Source: Bacteriovoracaceae bacterium (GTDB lineage Bacteria; Bdellovibrionota; Bacteriovoracia; Bacteriovoracales; Bacteriovoracaceae). Taken from it: DNA of 64,000 nucleotides. The notes below the pieces were generated by a model. It was not told where the DNA came from and did not search any database. It saw only the letters and a program-made list of their open reading frames with translations. This document shows positions 35,317-43,780 of this stretch, piece by piece (position 1 is the first letter of the stretch; each line of letters begins with the position of its first letter). The stretch covers positions 1 through 64,000 of the forward strand of contig JABFRR010000005.1 of assembly GCA_013141065.1 (NCBI GenBank). The letters run 5' to 3'. The translations under genes and the position numbers were made by a program.

Positions 35317-37072
35317 GAATCTATTCATTTTAATGGGGAAAATCGGTCAGGTTTAATAGTGCTAAGCCATCCAAATGAGATCACCGAGCGGCGGTAGTTC
35401 GTGGCGATTGTAAAATCGGTCTTTTAAATATTCACCAAAGCTAATTCCTATTTTTCGGCAAGTACTCATCAGACCTAAGAAAATATCTGATGCCATGGCC
35501 CCTTCTAAGCTTCTAAAATATCCTCTGATTTTTCTTTGAATAACTTTTTCTCTCATTGCCAATTCAGAAGTATTATTATGCAAAGGAATAGTTGGAAATT
35601 CCAAAACCAAAAGCAGCTCATCTTTTTTTGCTCTAGTTTTTTCCATCAATTGATTTAAAGCGAAGTAACAAGTCTTACCTAAAAAAATTAAATCAAATTC
35701 ATCACTCAATTCTTTCTTTTTCTTGTCATTGGGATTAATTTTATAAAGCTTTAGCTTTTCGTAATATTTCCAAAATGTTTCTCTAAAATCGGCAACAGCT
35801 TTTATAAAATCGGGATGACTTGGAGTTAACTTTTTATAATGGCGTTCTTCATGAATCAAACAAAGACCTAAGAATTCCAGGATGCCTTTAAACTGGGGGG
35901 CATCATCACAAATCAAAATTTTTGACCTCACTCCAAGAAAATTATCCCTAAATGCACCAATGGCACAACCTTCTTTTATGTGTTTTATCCACGAAGTAAT
36001 CTTTCCTCTCGCCCAGGGAGCATTTAGGATTTCATTGGTAAACTCATCTGGCCCATACAATCTATTTGATTGTAATTTTCTAAGTTCGCCAACGATTGCC
36101 TTATTGTTAACTTTATCATCAACATATTTGAGTGCAATTTCATTAATTGCAAATTTTAATTCTGTTCCGGCAAGTGCTCTCAATACAGCCTCTCTATTTT
36201 TTGAAAGACTTGTATAATAATCAGTAAAAAATTGATTACAAACTGCAATGCTGTAACCATTCTTTCCATTAAGTCTTGCACCGGTATCATCAATTTGAGA
36301 AAATCGCTTCGACTGATTCCAGCTTCCCTTACATTTTGTCGTTCTTCTTCAAATCTCTCATGACAAAGAATCATATTTGAAATTTCGCCGACAGATATTT
36401 TGACTTTAAGTCCGGTTAAAATTTTAAAAGAAGATTTTGTGTCATTCTTGCCTCGTAGTGAAACTGGATGACAAATGACCAAATACCAGGTCCGAAGATA
36501 CTACCTTTATATTCGGGAGGCAGTTGTCCTTCAAAAAACTTTTCCTAAAAATGGTGAATAGTATTTATGGATAATAAATTTGGTATTATTTAGATTAAAA
36601 TTTATGTCTTGAATTACGACATCTCTAGTACCTTTGTATTGTGCATCTTTTGGAAGATCTTTTTTCGACATCTTTTTCTTCCGTATTGTGGATTTCTATT
36701 TCTTTAGCATTTTTATTTTTTCCACGCCCGCCGTTCTTGCCGCCTTTTCTTTTATCATCACTATCTTTCTTGTCATCTTTGTTTTTAGCAATATCTGGCT
36801 TGCCTTTTTCGCCTTTGAGGCGATTGATTTCATCCTTGAGCTTTTGATTTTCTGAAGACAGTTCAGTTATTTTATTTTCTTGAGCATCAACTTTATTGAG
36901 AAGAGTTTTAATTGCACCAACTAGCATTTTGACCGGAAGCTTGGAAAATAGTTCGATGGTAAAGTTTTTGATATCGGCGAATGGCATTCACCAATACTTT
37001 CATATGGAAGACATAAGGCCAACTAACATGGCCTTACATTTAAAAAATTACCCCAGCGGGATGAATAGATTC
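35317..37072 (-). mobile_element. IS66-family-like insertion sequence, decayed
   Basis: The 1756-bp element is bounded by inverted repeats: GAATCTATTCAT at 35317-35328 and its complement at 37061-37072 (12 of 12), extended by TGGGG in both ends after a five-base gap. An 8-bp duplication AGCTTTTA flanks it. It carries one transposase gene on the minus strand, broken by several frameshifts, and none of the IS66 accessory genes. It sits inside an HTH regulator gene. Confidence 0.88.
35362..36987 (-). pseudogene. IS66-type transposase, multiply frameshifted
   Basis: The N-terminal piece (36987 to about 36660) has the leucine-zipper coiled coil and Lys-rich linker of TnpC (VDAQENKITELSSENQKLK). 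The next piece in another frame reads QYKGTRDVVIQDI, then after a shift LPPEYKGSIFGPGIW, then TGLKVKISVGEISNM, then, after another shift near 36305, IDDTGARLNGKNGYSIAVCN, which contains the first catalytic Asp, and the large C-terminal piece with the HNNTSELAMR motif and final Glu region. At least four frameshifts, mostly at A or T runs, make it inactive unless they are assembly errors. Confidence 0.85.
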
Positions 37073-37080
37073 AGCTTTTA
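37073..37080. repeat. Target-site duplication, right copy
   Basis: AGCTTTTA directly outside the right inverted repeat of the insertion sequence, identical to 35309-35316. Confidence 0.85.
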
Positions 37081-37232
37081 GATGTTCTAAATTTTGATTC
37101 TGTCCTGATCTTAACTAATTCCTGACTTATTTTGTTCACAATATCCCTGCCGGGCGATAATCGCTTATTAAAAGACTATATTCTAGCTCTTCGGTTGTGT
37201 ATGAAGTGAACATTAATTTTTACGAGGTTCTC

Positions 37233-37646
37233 ATGAAATCGACAATTTTTATGTTATTTACATTTTCCCTCATTATCCTTTCAAGTGGCGCCAGTGCCGG
37301 TAACGGTGTTGAGCGTGGAAGTGTAATGATTAAGACCTCTGGAGAAGAGACAATTATTAGTCCAGAAATTCTCAAGTTTTTGAGCAAAAAATTAGTTCGT
37401 TGTTCAAATACTAATAGCAGTGAGTATTTTGAAGTTTCTGAAGTCTCTATTCGAAGAGAAAAAATTGACCAAGGGATAATCGATCACTTTTATAAAATTA
37501 AATTAAATCATATCTCAGAAAATGCAGAATCTCTCAATAGAGTAACAGTAGAAATCTTAGACAGTGATTTTCATAATTGGCGCGATTATGAAGAAAAGCT
37601 TTCTTTAGAAATACTGAATGATCAAAATAAGCAATGTCTAAATTAG
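37233..37646 (+). CDS. Small exported protein, paralogue A
   Basis: The 137-residue protein starts at ATG 37233 with GAGG upstream and has a signal peptide ending SGASA-G. The mature part contains two cysteines (VRCS and the final QC) and the pattern EV...IDQGIIDHFYKIKL. The same pattern occurs in the next gene's product, so the two are paralogues with low identity. No known family. The stop is 23 bases before the ATG of the second gene, so they form an operon. Confidence 0.65.
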   Translation: MKSTIFMLFTFSLIILSSGASAGNGVERGSVMIKTSGEETIISPEILKFLSKKLVRCSNTNSSEYFEVSEVSIRREKIDQGIIDHFYKIKLNHISENAESLNRVTVEILDSDFHNWRDYEEKLSLEILNDQNKQCLN

Positions 37647-37669
37647 TACCTTTAACCAACGGAGTTTTT

Positions 37670-38026
37670 ATGAAAAAAATGCTATTGTTAACTTCTCTTT
37701 TATTGTCTCAAGTCTCTTTTGCAGCGATTTCTGAATCAAAACTAGAACTTCGTCACCAAGCTCTCATTGAAAAAGCAATCAATGCAAATTGTGGAAGCTT
37801 TAGAGAGCTTACTGAAGTGAATACTTCTGAAGTTGTTATTCAAATTGACCAAGGGATTAGAGACATTAAGTACACGACTATTTTAACTGGTCTTCAAAGA
37901 TTAGATCAAAATATTTTTGATCGTTATGAAATCGTTGTTGAGTCAGATTATGCAGATATGTATGACCACAGCGCTCAAGATTGGGGAGCTTACAACGTCA
38001 CTAAAGTTTCTTGCAGAATGGAATAA
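37670..38026 (+). CDS. Small exported protein, paralogue B
   Basis: The 118-residue protein starts at ATG 37670 with GGAG upstream and has a signal peptide ending VSFA-A. It shares with paralogue A the order Cys, EV, IDQGI.D..Y, then a SD and a Trp region (DWGAYNVTKVSC). Two cysteines (NANC and SC) probably form a disulphide. A rho-independent terminator follows its stop. Function unknown. Confidence 0.65.
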   Translation: MKKMLLLTSLLLSQVSFAAISESKLELRHQALIEKAINANCGSFRELTEVNTSEVVIQIDQGIRDIKYTTILTGLQRLDQNIFDRYEIVVESDYADMYDHSAQDWGAYNVTKVSCRME

Positions 38027-38044
38027 CTGAAAACGTAAAAATAG

Positions 38045-38086
38045 ATCGTCCAACGAGAGTATAAAAATCATTGTTGGACGATTTTA
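38045..38086 (+). terminator. Rho-independent terminator after the small exported pair
   Basis: Perfect 10-bp arms ATCGTCCAAC (38045-38054) and GTTGGACGAT (38073-38082) are separated by 18 bases and followed by TTTA. It closes the two-gene operon upstream. The T-run is short, so efficiency is uncertain. Confidence 0.6.
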
Positions 38087-38163
38087 GTCGGTCTTTTTCT
38101 TAACACGTAATTGATTTAAGCCTTTGTTTATTATGCCGAATAGTAAACATCAAGGAATCGATT

Positions 38164-40404
38164 ATGAAATCAATGTTTTTTTGTCTTGTCCTCATCTTAA
38201 ATTTAACCTTTCCAGCTTTTGCAATTGAAACTTCACAAGATGTTTTTAATTCAAAATGGAATTATACCCCTCTTTTAAGTCAAACAGAAAATGAATCTAC
38301 TCTTCAAATGAAGTTATTTAAGCGTGTATTTTGGATTAATAAAACAGAAATTCCTATTGCTGAAACAACATTTACTTTTCTGAAAAATCCGAAAGAAAAA
38401 ACAATGCTTTTAGATTTGGGGAAAAATATTCAAAAATCTTTTGGTACAGTAGGGTTTATTGTTTCGGGAGATGAGAGCAATGTATTAGTGGAAGGCCATT
38501 ATAAAAAAATAAATCGATTTATTAAAATCCATTTAAAATTAAAAGATAACAATGTGACAATTGTTTCTTCATTTATTCGAAGTGGTTTCAAAAAAAATTT
38601 AGACATGGAAATTGATGAACTTCACAGTGTTTTATTGTCGTATAATGGAGATAGCGTAGATAAAACAAGCTGGATCAATCAATTCCAAAAATTTATTATC
38701 AAAGATGCAAATGCCGCTGGCATTGATTATAAATCCATCTTTAGTAGCTCTAATATTTCTATGCCACCAAGCTCTCTCGGAACTCCATCACCTTCTTTAA
38801 TTAATTTTAATTTGAGCACAACCGGGCTCCAAGAAAGTACAGATAATCTCACCAATCAAATTGGTGCAACAAATACCCAACTTGGAAACGCCAATGTAAA
38901 TTGGGCCGGTACAAATTTACGTTTGGGTGATGCCAATAGTAATTGGTCTGGAACCAATATGCGTCTAGGAGATGCTAACACTCAGTTAGGTAATGCCAAT
39001 AATAATTGGGCGGGAACCAATTTGCGACTTGGAGACGCCAACACTCAACTAGGTAATGCAAATACTAATTGGGCCAGCACCAACACTCAAATTCAAGCGG
39101 CCAATGCCAATCTCGCGGATTTTAATAAACAGTACGGGAGCATGAACACCAATTGGGCCGAGTCCAATAAACTCCTAGGGAAAATGATGGATCCCAATCA
39201 TATGGCAAAAGTGGGATTCTATACAGCCGCTGGTGCTGCCCTCGGTGCAGTTACAGTGAACTTAGCAGTTGAAGGTGTGAGTGCAGGAATCAGCTTTCTA
39301 CACGAGTTGTTTACTGGATCAAAAAAGAAAAAACTTGAGTGGGAAGATTTTGAAAAGGCCATGTCTCTTTGGGATAACCAATTAAGTTACCTCGTTAAAA
39401 TGGAACAGGCCGTTGATAGTTACTTGGCGGCATTTGATTTTTTTGATGGAAAGAATCTTTCGAATTATTATTTGAAACAATTAACAGACGCGATGAGAGA
39501 TATGAGATTTGATAGAGATCTTTTTACAGAGAAATTCAAAGACCAAAGTTTGGATGTGAGCTGCCGAAAAGTTTTTCATAGCGCTGCTGATGAATTAGAC
39601 CAAAAAATTAAAGAGTATGATGAAATTATAAAGTTTGCGACGAAAAACAACCTTTCAATTAATGGTGGAGCTAATTATTTTTGTAATCAATTAAAAGAGC
39701 TACAAAGAAAAATTCTTTCAGCAGAAAATCAAATGCAAGATATTAGATTAAAAATCCTATTAGCTGAAAATCAATTCTACGGAAAACAAGAAACCGAACT
39801 GGAATCACGCGACGATAAAATGGAAGACATCAACGGCAAACTTTCTAAAACAATTCAAAGTAAAAATAAATATGACCAAGTCATCTCTGAGCGCCAAAGT
39901 GAAAAGGAGAAAGCAGGTAAAGATGAATGGGTGGACTCGTGCCTAGATGGAAAAAATGATCAAGGTGCAAAAATTAATGCAGAATTCAAGGGATCGTTCT
40001 TGGGAGGAATTTTCACGCACTTTAAGCGAAAATCTTTATGTAATACAGCTTTTGAAAATATTTCAAAACAAGAACTAGCGAGATCGCAAAAAAGTCTAGA
40101 TATCCTGTCAGCTGAAGAAGAAATGAGAAAAAGCTTAAAGCTTAAAACCAACAGCTATGTAGATATGAAATTATCCGAAGAACAAATGAGCTGGATGGCA
40201 CGATTACACATTGATGCTTATTGTTTTCAATTTGCTCATCAAAGTAGTGAAAAGATTCCTGCAAAATGTAATGAATACCCAGAACTCTTATATTCAATGA
40301 GTTTATCTAAAGGGCATGAAAAAGCTAAGCGAGCTTATGATTCCAAATGCCAAGATAGATACTTGCAAGGAATTAAGAGAATTGCCCAAGACGCAGCAAA
40401 ATAG
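38164..40404 (+). CDS. Exported protein with an Asn-heptad coiled-coil repeat
   Basis: The 746-residue protein has a signal peptide (FPAFA). Residues 22-200 form a globular part. Residues 237-341 are fifteen consecutive heptads, each opening with Asn (237, 244 ... 335) and with Leu, Trp, Ile or Tyr three residues later (TQLGNAN, VNWAGTN, LRLGDAN types). A hydrophobic, Ala/Gly-rich segment (FYTAAGAALGAVTVNLAVEG) follows at about 347-375, then a long charged helical region with coiled coils and several cysteines. No known family. The layout suggests an oligomeric stalk next to a membrane-inserting segment. Confidence 0.7.
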   Translation: MKSMFFCLVLILNLTFPAFAIETSQDVFNSKWNYTPLLSQTENESTLQMKLFKRVFWINKTEIPIAETTFTFLKNPKEKTMLLDLGKNIQKSFGTVGFIVSGDESNVLVEGHYKKINRFIKIHLKLKDNNVTIVSSFIRSGFKKNLDMEIDELHSVLLSYNGDSVDKTSWINQFQKFIIKDANAAGIDYKSIFSSSNISMPPSSLGTPSPSLINFNLSTTGLQESTDNLTNQIGATNTQLGNANVNWAGTNLRLGDANSNWSGTNMRLGDANTQLGNANNNWAGTNLRLGDANTQLGNANTNWASTNTQIQAANANLADFNKQYGSMNTNWAESNKLLGKMMDPNHMAKVGFYTAAGAALGAVTVNLAVEGVSAGISFLHELFTGSKKKKLEWEDFEKAMSLWDNQLSYLVKMEQAVDSYLAAFDFFDGKNLSNYYLKQLTDAMRDMRFDRDLFTEKFKDQSLDVSCRKVFHSAADELDQKIKEYDEIIKFATKNNLSINGGANYFCNQLKELQRKILSAENQMQDIRLKILLAENQFYGKQETELESRDDKMEDINGKLSKTIQSKNKYDQVISERQSEKEKAGKDEWVDSCLDGKNDQGAKINAEFKGSFLGGIFTHFKRKSLCNTAFENISKQELARSQKSLDILSAEEEMRKSLKLKTNSYVDMKLSEEQMSWMARLHIDAYCFQFAHQSSEKIPAKCNEYPELLYSMSLSKGHEKAKRAYDSKCQDRYLQGIKRIAQDAAK
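38872..39177 (+). repeat. Tandem 21-bp heptad-coding repeat
   Basis: The DNA encodes fifteen 7-residue units with Asn fixed at the first position. Units alternate between a TQLG/LRLG type and a NWAG/NWSG type, so two-unit (42-bp) repeats are also visible. Codons vary between copies, which argues for selection on the protein rather than recent slippage. Confidence 0.75.
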
Positions 40405-40420
40405 ACAAATATGCACAAAT

Positions 40421-40446
40421 AAAAAAGCCCCCAATAAATTGGAGGC
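40421..40446 (-). terminator. Rho-independent terminator after rpsT
   Basis: On the minus strand GCCTCCAA (from 40446) pairs with TTGGGGGC (to 40427) with one G-U pair and a 4-base loop, followed by TTTTTTATTT. It lies just beyond the rpsT stop. It may also serve the convergent exported-protein gene. Confidence 0.75.
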
Positions 40447-40481
40447 TCTAGATAATCTCTAAGAATTGGGTTTCTTAGAAA

Positions 40482-40745
40482 TTATTTTAAATTATTAATT
40501 TGAGTAGCTAAGCGAGAAGTTCTTCTTGCGGCTGTGTTTTTCTTAATTACACCAGTCTTTGCAAGTTTTCTTAATTCAGCTTGAGCAGTCACAAGAGTTG
40601 CCGCTGCAGCTTTTTTGTCAGAAGCAGTAATTGCATCTCTAACTTTTTTAACAGCAGTTTTTGTCTTTGACTCGTTAACTTTATTAACAAGGTTTTTCTT
40701 AATGTCTTGTTTCGCTCTTTTTTCTGATGATTTGTGGTTTGCCAC
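40482..40745 (-). CDS. rpsT: 30S ribosomal protein S20
   Basis: The 87-residue basic protein starts MANHKSSEKRAKQ and has the S20 helical pattern VKKVRDAI...KKAAAATLVTAQAELRKLAKTGVIKKNTAARRTSRLA. It binds 16S rRNA early in 30S assembly. It is a single gene with its own terminator and is divergent from the beta-oxidation genes. Confidence 0.96.
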   Translation of the reverse strand: MANHKSSEKRAKQDIKKNLVNKVNESKTKTAVKKVRDAITASDKKAAAATLVTAQAELRKLAKTGVIKKNTAARRTSRLATQINNLK

Positions 40746-40841
40746 AATTAACTCCTACCGTTAGATATTTAGCTTTTTGCAATAAGCAATTTTGTAAGAC
40801 TCATTTTTTATTCTAATTGTAAAAACTTGGCAAGGTTTTAT

Positions 40842-40870
40842 TTGTGAAACTGATGAGTGGTTTGTATCAT
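40842..40870 (+). promoter_or_regulatory. Candidate sigma-70 promoter of the beta-oxidation operon
   Basis: TTGTGA (40842-40847) and TATCAT (40865-40870) are separated by 17 bases and lie about 34 bases before the ATG of the hydroxyacyl-CoA dehydrogenase gene. Spacing and match are good for a housekeeping promoter in an AT-rich genome, where chance matches are also common. Confidence 0.45.
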
Positions 40871-40903
40871 TAGGACAAAATTTCTAAAATTGAGAGGGAA
40901 ACC

Positions 40904-41749
40904 ATGTTAAAAATTGAAACAATTGGTGTTGTTGGTGCGGGTCAAATGGGCCGAGGAATCGCGCAAGTTGCCGCAATGAGTGGATATAAGGTTATTATTT
41001 TTGACGTTTCACCTGAAGGATTGAAAAAAGGTGTGGATTTTATAGAGACTCAATTAAAAAAAGGAGTCGAAAAAGGGAAGTGGGACGAAAGCTGTGTAAC
41101 TAACTGTATGGGTGCCATTTCGACAATCTCAGATATCTCGGGGCTCAAAAATTGCGAGCTTTTAATTGAAGCTGCCACTGAAAATAAAGCCATTAAATTC
41201 GATATTTTTAAAAAACTTGATGAAGTGGCCAAAGCCGGAGCGATTCTCGCCACCAACACCTCATCGATTTCTATTACTGAAATAGCAGCTGTGACTAAAC
41301 GTCCCCACTTAGTTGCAGGGATGCATTTTATGAATCCAGTTCCGGTGATGAAATTAGTGGAAGGCATAAGAGGATTAGACACCAGTGATGAAACTTTTAA
41401 TACAGTTGCCGCAGTAGCTGAAAAAATGGGAAAAGTCTTTGTACGTGCTAATGACGTCCCGGGTTTTGCCGTCAACCGAATCCTAATGCCAATGATTAAC
41501 GAAGCCGTGTACGCTCTTTATGAAGGCGTAGCCTCTGCTAGTGACTTAGATCAGGCCATGAAGCTTGGCACCAATCAACCTATGGGCCCTTTGGAGTTGG
41601 CAGATTTTATCGGACTCGATACTTGTTTGGCGATTATGAACGTGCTTCATGAAGGATTAGGGGATACAAAATATAGACCGTGTCCGCTTTTAAAAAAATA
41701 TGTACTGGCCGGAAGAATGGGTAAAAAATCAGGGAGAGGATTTTATTGA
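40904..41749 (+). CDS. 3-hydroxyacyl-CoA (3-hydroxybutyryl-CoA) dehydrogenase
   Basis: The 281-residue enzyme oxidises 3-hydroxyacyl-CoA with NAD. The Rossmann motif is GVVGAGQMGRGIAQVAAMSG; catalytic His and neighbours are in GMHFMNPVPVMKLVE; the C-terminal domain has VPGFAVNRILMPMINEA and QPMGPLELADFIGLD. Length matches the single-function Hbd/PaaH type. It overlaps the enoyl-CoA hydratase by 4 bases (TTGA), and together with the acyl-CoA dehydrogenase makes a three-gene beta-oxidation operon. Confidence 0.93.
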   Translation: MLKIETIGVVGAGQMGRGIAQVAAMSGYKVIIFDVSPEGLKKGVDFIETQLKKGVEKGKWDESCVTNCMGAISTISDISGLKNCELLIEAATENKAIKFDIFKKLDEVAKAGAILATNTSSISITEIAAVTKRPHLVAGMHFMNPVPVMKLVEGIRGLDTSDETFNTVAAVAEKMGKVFVRANDVPGFAVNRILMPMINEAVYALYEGVASASDLDQAMKLGTNQPMGPLELADFIGLDTCLAIMNVLHEGLGDTKYRPCPLLKKYVLAGRMGKKSGRGFY

Positions 41750-42549
41750 ATATAAGTAAAAATTACCAAACAATTAAATTTGAAATTAAAGACAGTGTTG
41801 GATATCTCACTATTAATCGTCCGGCAAAACTCAATGCCTTAAACGTAGAAGTGTTAAATGAATTAAAAGAATTACTGACTGATTTAAAAAATGATGAAAA
41901 TTTTCATTTCAAAGGAATTCTTTTAACTGGCGAGGGTGAAAAAGCTTTTATCGCTGGAGCTGATATTGCCGAAATGAGTGAAATGACTCCCAGTGATGCC
42001 TATACTCTGGGTCACTTGGGTCAACAAGTTTCTGTGCTTCTTGAAACACTACAGGTTCCAGTTATTGCCTGCGTAAATGGCTTCGCTCTCGGAGGCGGAT
42101 GTGAAATGGCGATGAGCTGTGATTTTATCTATGCGACCGACAATGCTGTTTTTGGCCAACCAGAAGTTAAGCTCGGACTCATTCCAGGTTTCGGTGGAAC
42201 CCAGCGCTTAGCTAAATTAGTAGGACGCAATAATGCTAAAGAAATGATTTTTACAGGTCGCAACGTTAAAGCAGATGAAGCTTTAAAAATGGGGCTGATT
42301 GTTAGAACATTTGCAACAAAAGCGTCAATGATGGATGAGGCAGTGAATACTTTAAAAGCTATTTCGGTAAATTCTCCATTCGCAGTATCGATTGCAAAAA
42401 AAGTTATGAACGAAGGTATTGACTTAACTATCAATGAAGGTTTACAGCTAGAAAAGAGACAATTTTCAGGAATTTTTTCCTCTGAAGATATGCAAGAAGG
42501 AACCCGAGCATTTGTAGAAAAACGCACACCTAGCTTTAAAGGAAAATAA
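41746..42549 (+). CDS. Enoyl-CoA hydratase
   Basis: The 267-residue crotonase hydrates trans-2-enoyl-CoA. It has the CoA-binding start VGYLTINRPAKLNALN, oxyanion residues in FIAGADIAEM and NGFALGGGCEMAMSCDF, and the catalytic Glu pair in GQPEVKLGLIPGFGGTQRL. The start is TTG 41746, overlapping the dehydrogenase stop. The following acyl-CoA dehydrogenase gene begins 10 bases after its stop. Confidence 0.93.
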   Translation: MNISKNYQTIKFEIKDSVGYLTINRPAKLNALNVEVLNELKELLTDLKNDENFHFKGILLTGEGEKAFIAGADIAEMSEMTPSDAYTLGHLGQQVSVLLETLQVPVIACVNGFALGGGCEMAMSCDFIYATDNAVFGQPEVKLGLIPGFGGTQRLAKLVGRNNAKEMIFTGRNVKADEALKMGLIVRTFATKASMMDEAVNTLKAISVNSPFAVSIAKKVMNEGIDLTINEGLQLEKRQFSGIFSSEDMQEGTRAFVEKRTPSFKGK

Positions 42550-42559
42550 GGAAATAATA

Positions 42560-43705
42560 ATGATGAGTATGTATGATGCACAATACACCGAACTCCGCGA
42601 CCTCATGTCAAAATTTAGTGACACTGAAGTAGCACCTTTGGCCCACCAAATTGATCACGACGCCCTTATACCAAAGGCCCTGATCAACAAACTGTATGAA
42701 AATGGATTTATGGGCTCCTACATTCCAGAGGAATTTGGCGGAGCAGGGATGGACTATACATCTTATGCGATTATCATTGAAGAACTCTCACGCGGTTGTG
42801 CTTCAACTGGAGTTTTAGTTTCTGCTCACACTTCACTATGTATGTGGCCAATACTCAATTACGGAACAACAGAACAAAAAACAAAATTTTTACCGGGACT
42901 AGCTTCTGGTGGAACTATTGGATGCTTTTGTTTATCAGAACCTAATGCGGGCTCGGATTCAGGTGGCCTGACTACTTTTGCAGAAGATAGAGGAGATCAC
43001 TTCGAGATCTCTGGAGTCAAAAATTGGATAACGAACGGTCGAGATGCGGGTATTGCGATTGTGATGGCGAAGACCACTAAAACAACTGATCACAAGGGAG
43101 TGACAGCTTTTATTGTTGAAACTAATTCACCAGGATTTAAAGTTCAAAAAGTTGAAGAAAAACTTGGAATCAAGGGTTCTTCAACCGCACAAATATGGCT
43201 CGATAAAGTAAAAGTTCCAAAAGATCAGGTCATCGGAGTAGTAGGCCAGGGCTTTAAAGTGGCCCTTTCAACTTTAGATGGCGGGCGAATTGGTATTGCC
43301 TCTCAAGCAGTAGGGATCGCAGAAGCTGCATTTCGTTATGCTAAAAAATACTCGAAAGAGCGCATTCAATTTGGAAAACCTATTGCAGAACTGCAAGCGG
43401 TACAGTTTATGTTGGCCGACATGTCTACCAAGATTGCCGCAGCTAGACTACTAGTTATGCACGCCAGTCATTTAAAGGATAATGGGCTTCCTTATTCAAA
43501 AGAGGCTGCTCAAGCTAAGCTTTTTGCCAGCGAATCTTGTATGAGTATTACAACAAAAGCTATTCAAGTTCTCGGTGGAAATGGCTATAGTAAGGAGTAT
43601 CCATGTGAGCGTCATTTTAGAGACGCAAAAATCACTGAAATTTACGAAGGAACATCAGAAATTCAACGTATCGTGATTGCAGCCAATGAATTAAAAGGAA
43701 CTTAG
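42560..43705 (+). CDS. Acyl-CoA dehydrogenase (short-chain type)
   Basis: The 381-residue flavoenzyme inserts the trans-2 double bond in acyl-CoA. Motifs: CLSEPNAGSDSGG FAD/substrate loop, NWITNGRDAG, ERIQFGKPIAELQAVQFMLADM, and IQVLGGNGYSKEYPCERHFRDAKITEIYEGTSEIQR with the catalytic Glu of EIYEGT. It completes the operon with the hydratase and hydroxyacyl-CoA dehydrogenase. AAGGAAATAATA precedes the ATG. Confidence 0.93.
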   Translation: MMSMYDAQYTELRDLMSKFSDTEVAPLAHQIDHDALIPKALINKLYENGFMGSYIPEEFGGAGMDYTSYAIIIEELSRGCASTGVLVSAHTSLCMWPILNYGTTEQKTKFLPGLASGGTIGCFCLSEPNAGSDSGGLTTFAEDRGDHFEISGVKNWITNGRDAGIAIVMAKTTKTTDHKGVTAFIVETNSPGFKVQKVEEKLGIKGSSTAQIWLDKVKVPKDQVIGVVGQGFKVALSTLDGGRIGIASQAVGIAEAAFRYAKKYSKERIQFGKPIAELQAVQFMLADMSTKIAAARLLVMHASHLKDNGLPYSKEAAQAKLFASESCMSITTKAIQVLGGNGYSKEYPCERHFRDAKITEIYEGTSEIQRIVIAANELKGT

Positions 43706-43780
43706 TAATTTAATTTGACACTGACATTATATAAGTAGAAAGGTATTTAATTGATAAAAAAAATTTTGGAGAATCTTGGT

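Larger units (their letters stand above)
34560..37139 (-). pseudogene. HTH regulator gene interrupted by an IS66-like element
   Basis: The 3' part (34560-35308) and the 5' part (37073-37139) lie on either side of an insertion. Joining 37139-37073 to 35308-34560 gives 816 bases, a 271-codon frame from GTG 37139 with AGGG upstream. The N-terminus then reads as an HTH of the kind abundant in Bdellovibrionota (SYFNYLKSCGLECNYQYYVKI, ERHYAERLIKAYC, FEYLFEE). The C-terminus ends in QKQIEALTDFVRC...EVLHMHISL, like TIGR02147-type proteins. The GTG at 35141 could still yield a truncated 193-residue product without the HTH. Confidence 0.8.

Noticed and set aside
36634-36855. Two overlapping plus-strand frames over the transposase start
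   Set aside because: They are antisense to the coiled coil and Lys-rich linker of the transposase; Phe/Ile/Leu-rich composition is a by-product.
38872-39177. Repeats as a CRISPR array
   Set aside because: The 21/42-bp period is coding heptads in one open frame without unique spacers.
41050-41475. 141-residue minus-strand frame inside the hydroxyacyl-CoA dehydrogenase gene
   Set aside because: Lies wholly within a gene with firm catalytic motifs and shows no start signal or protein-like pattern of its own.
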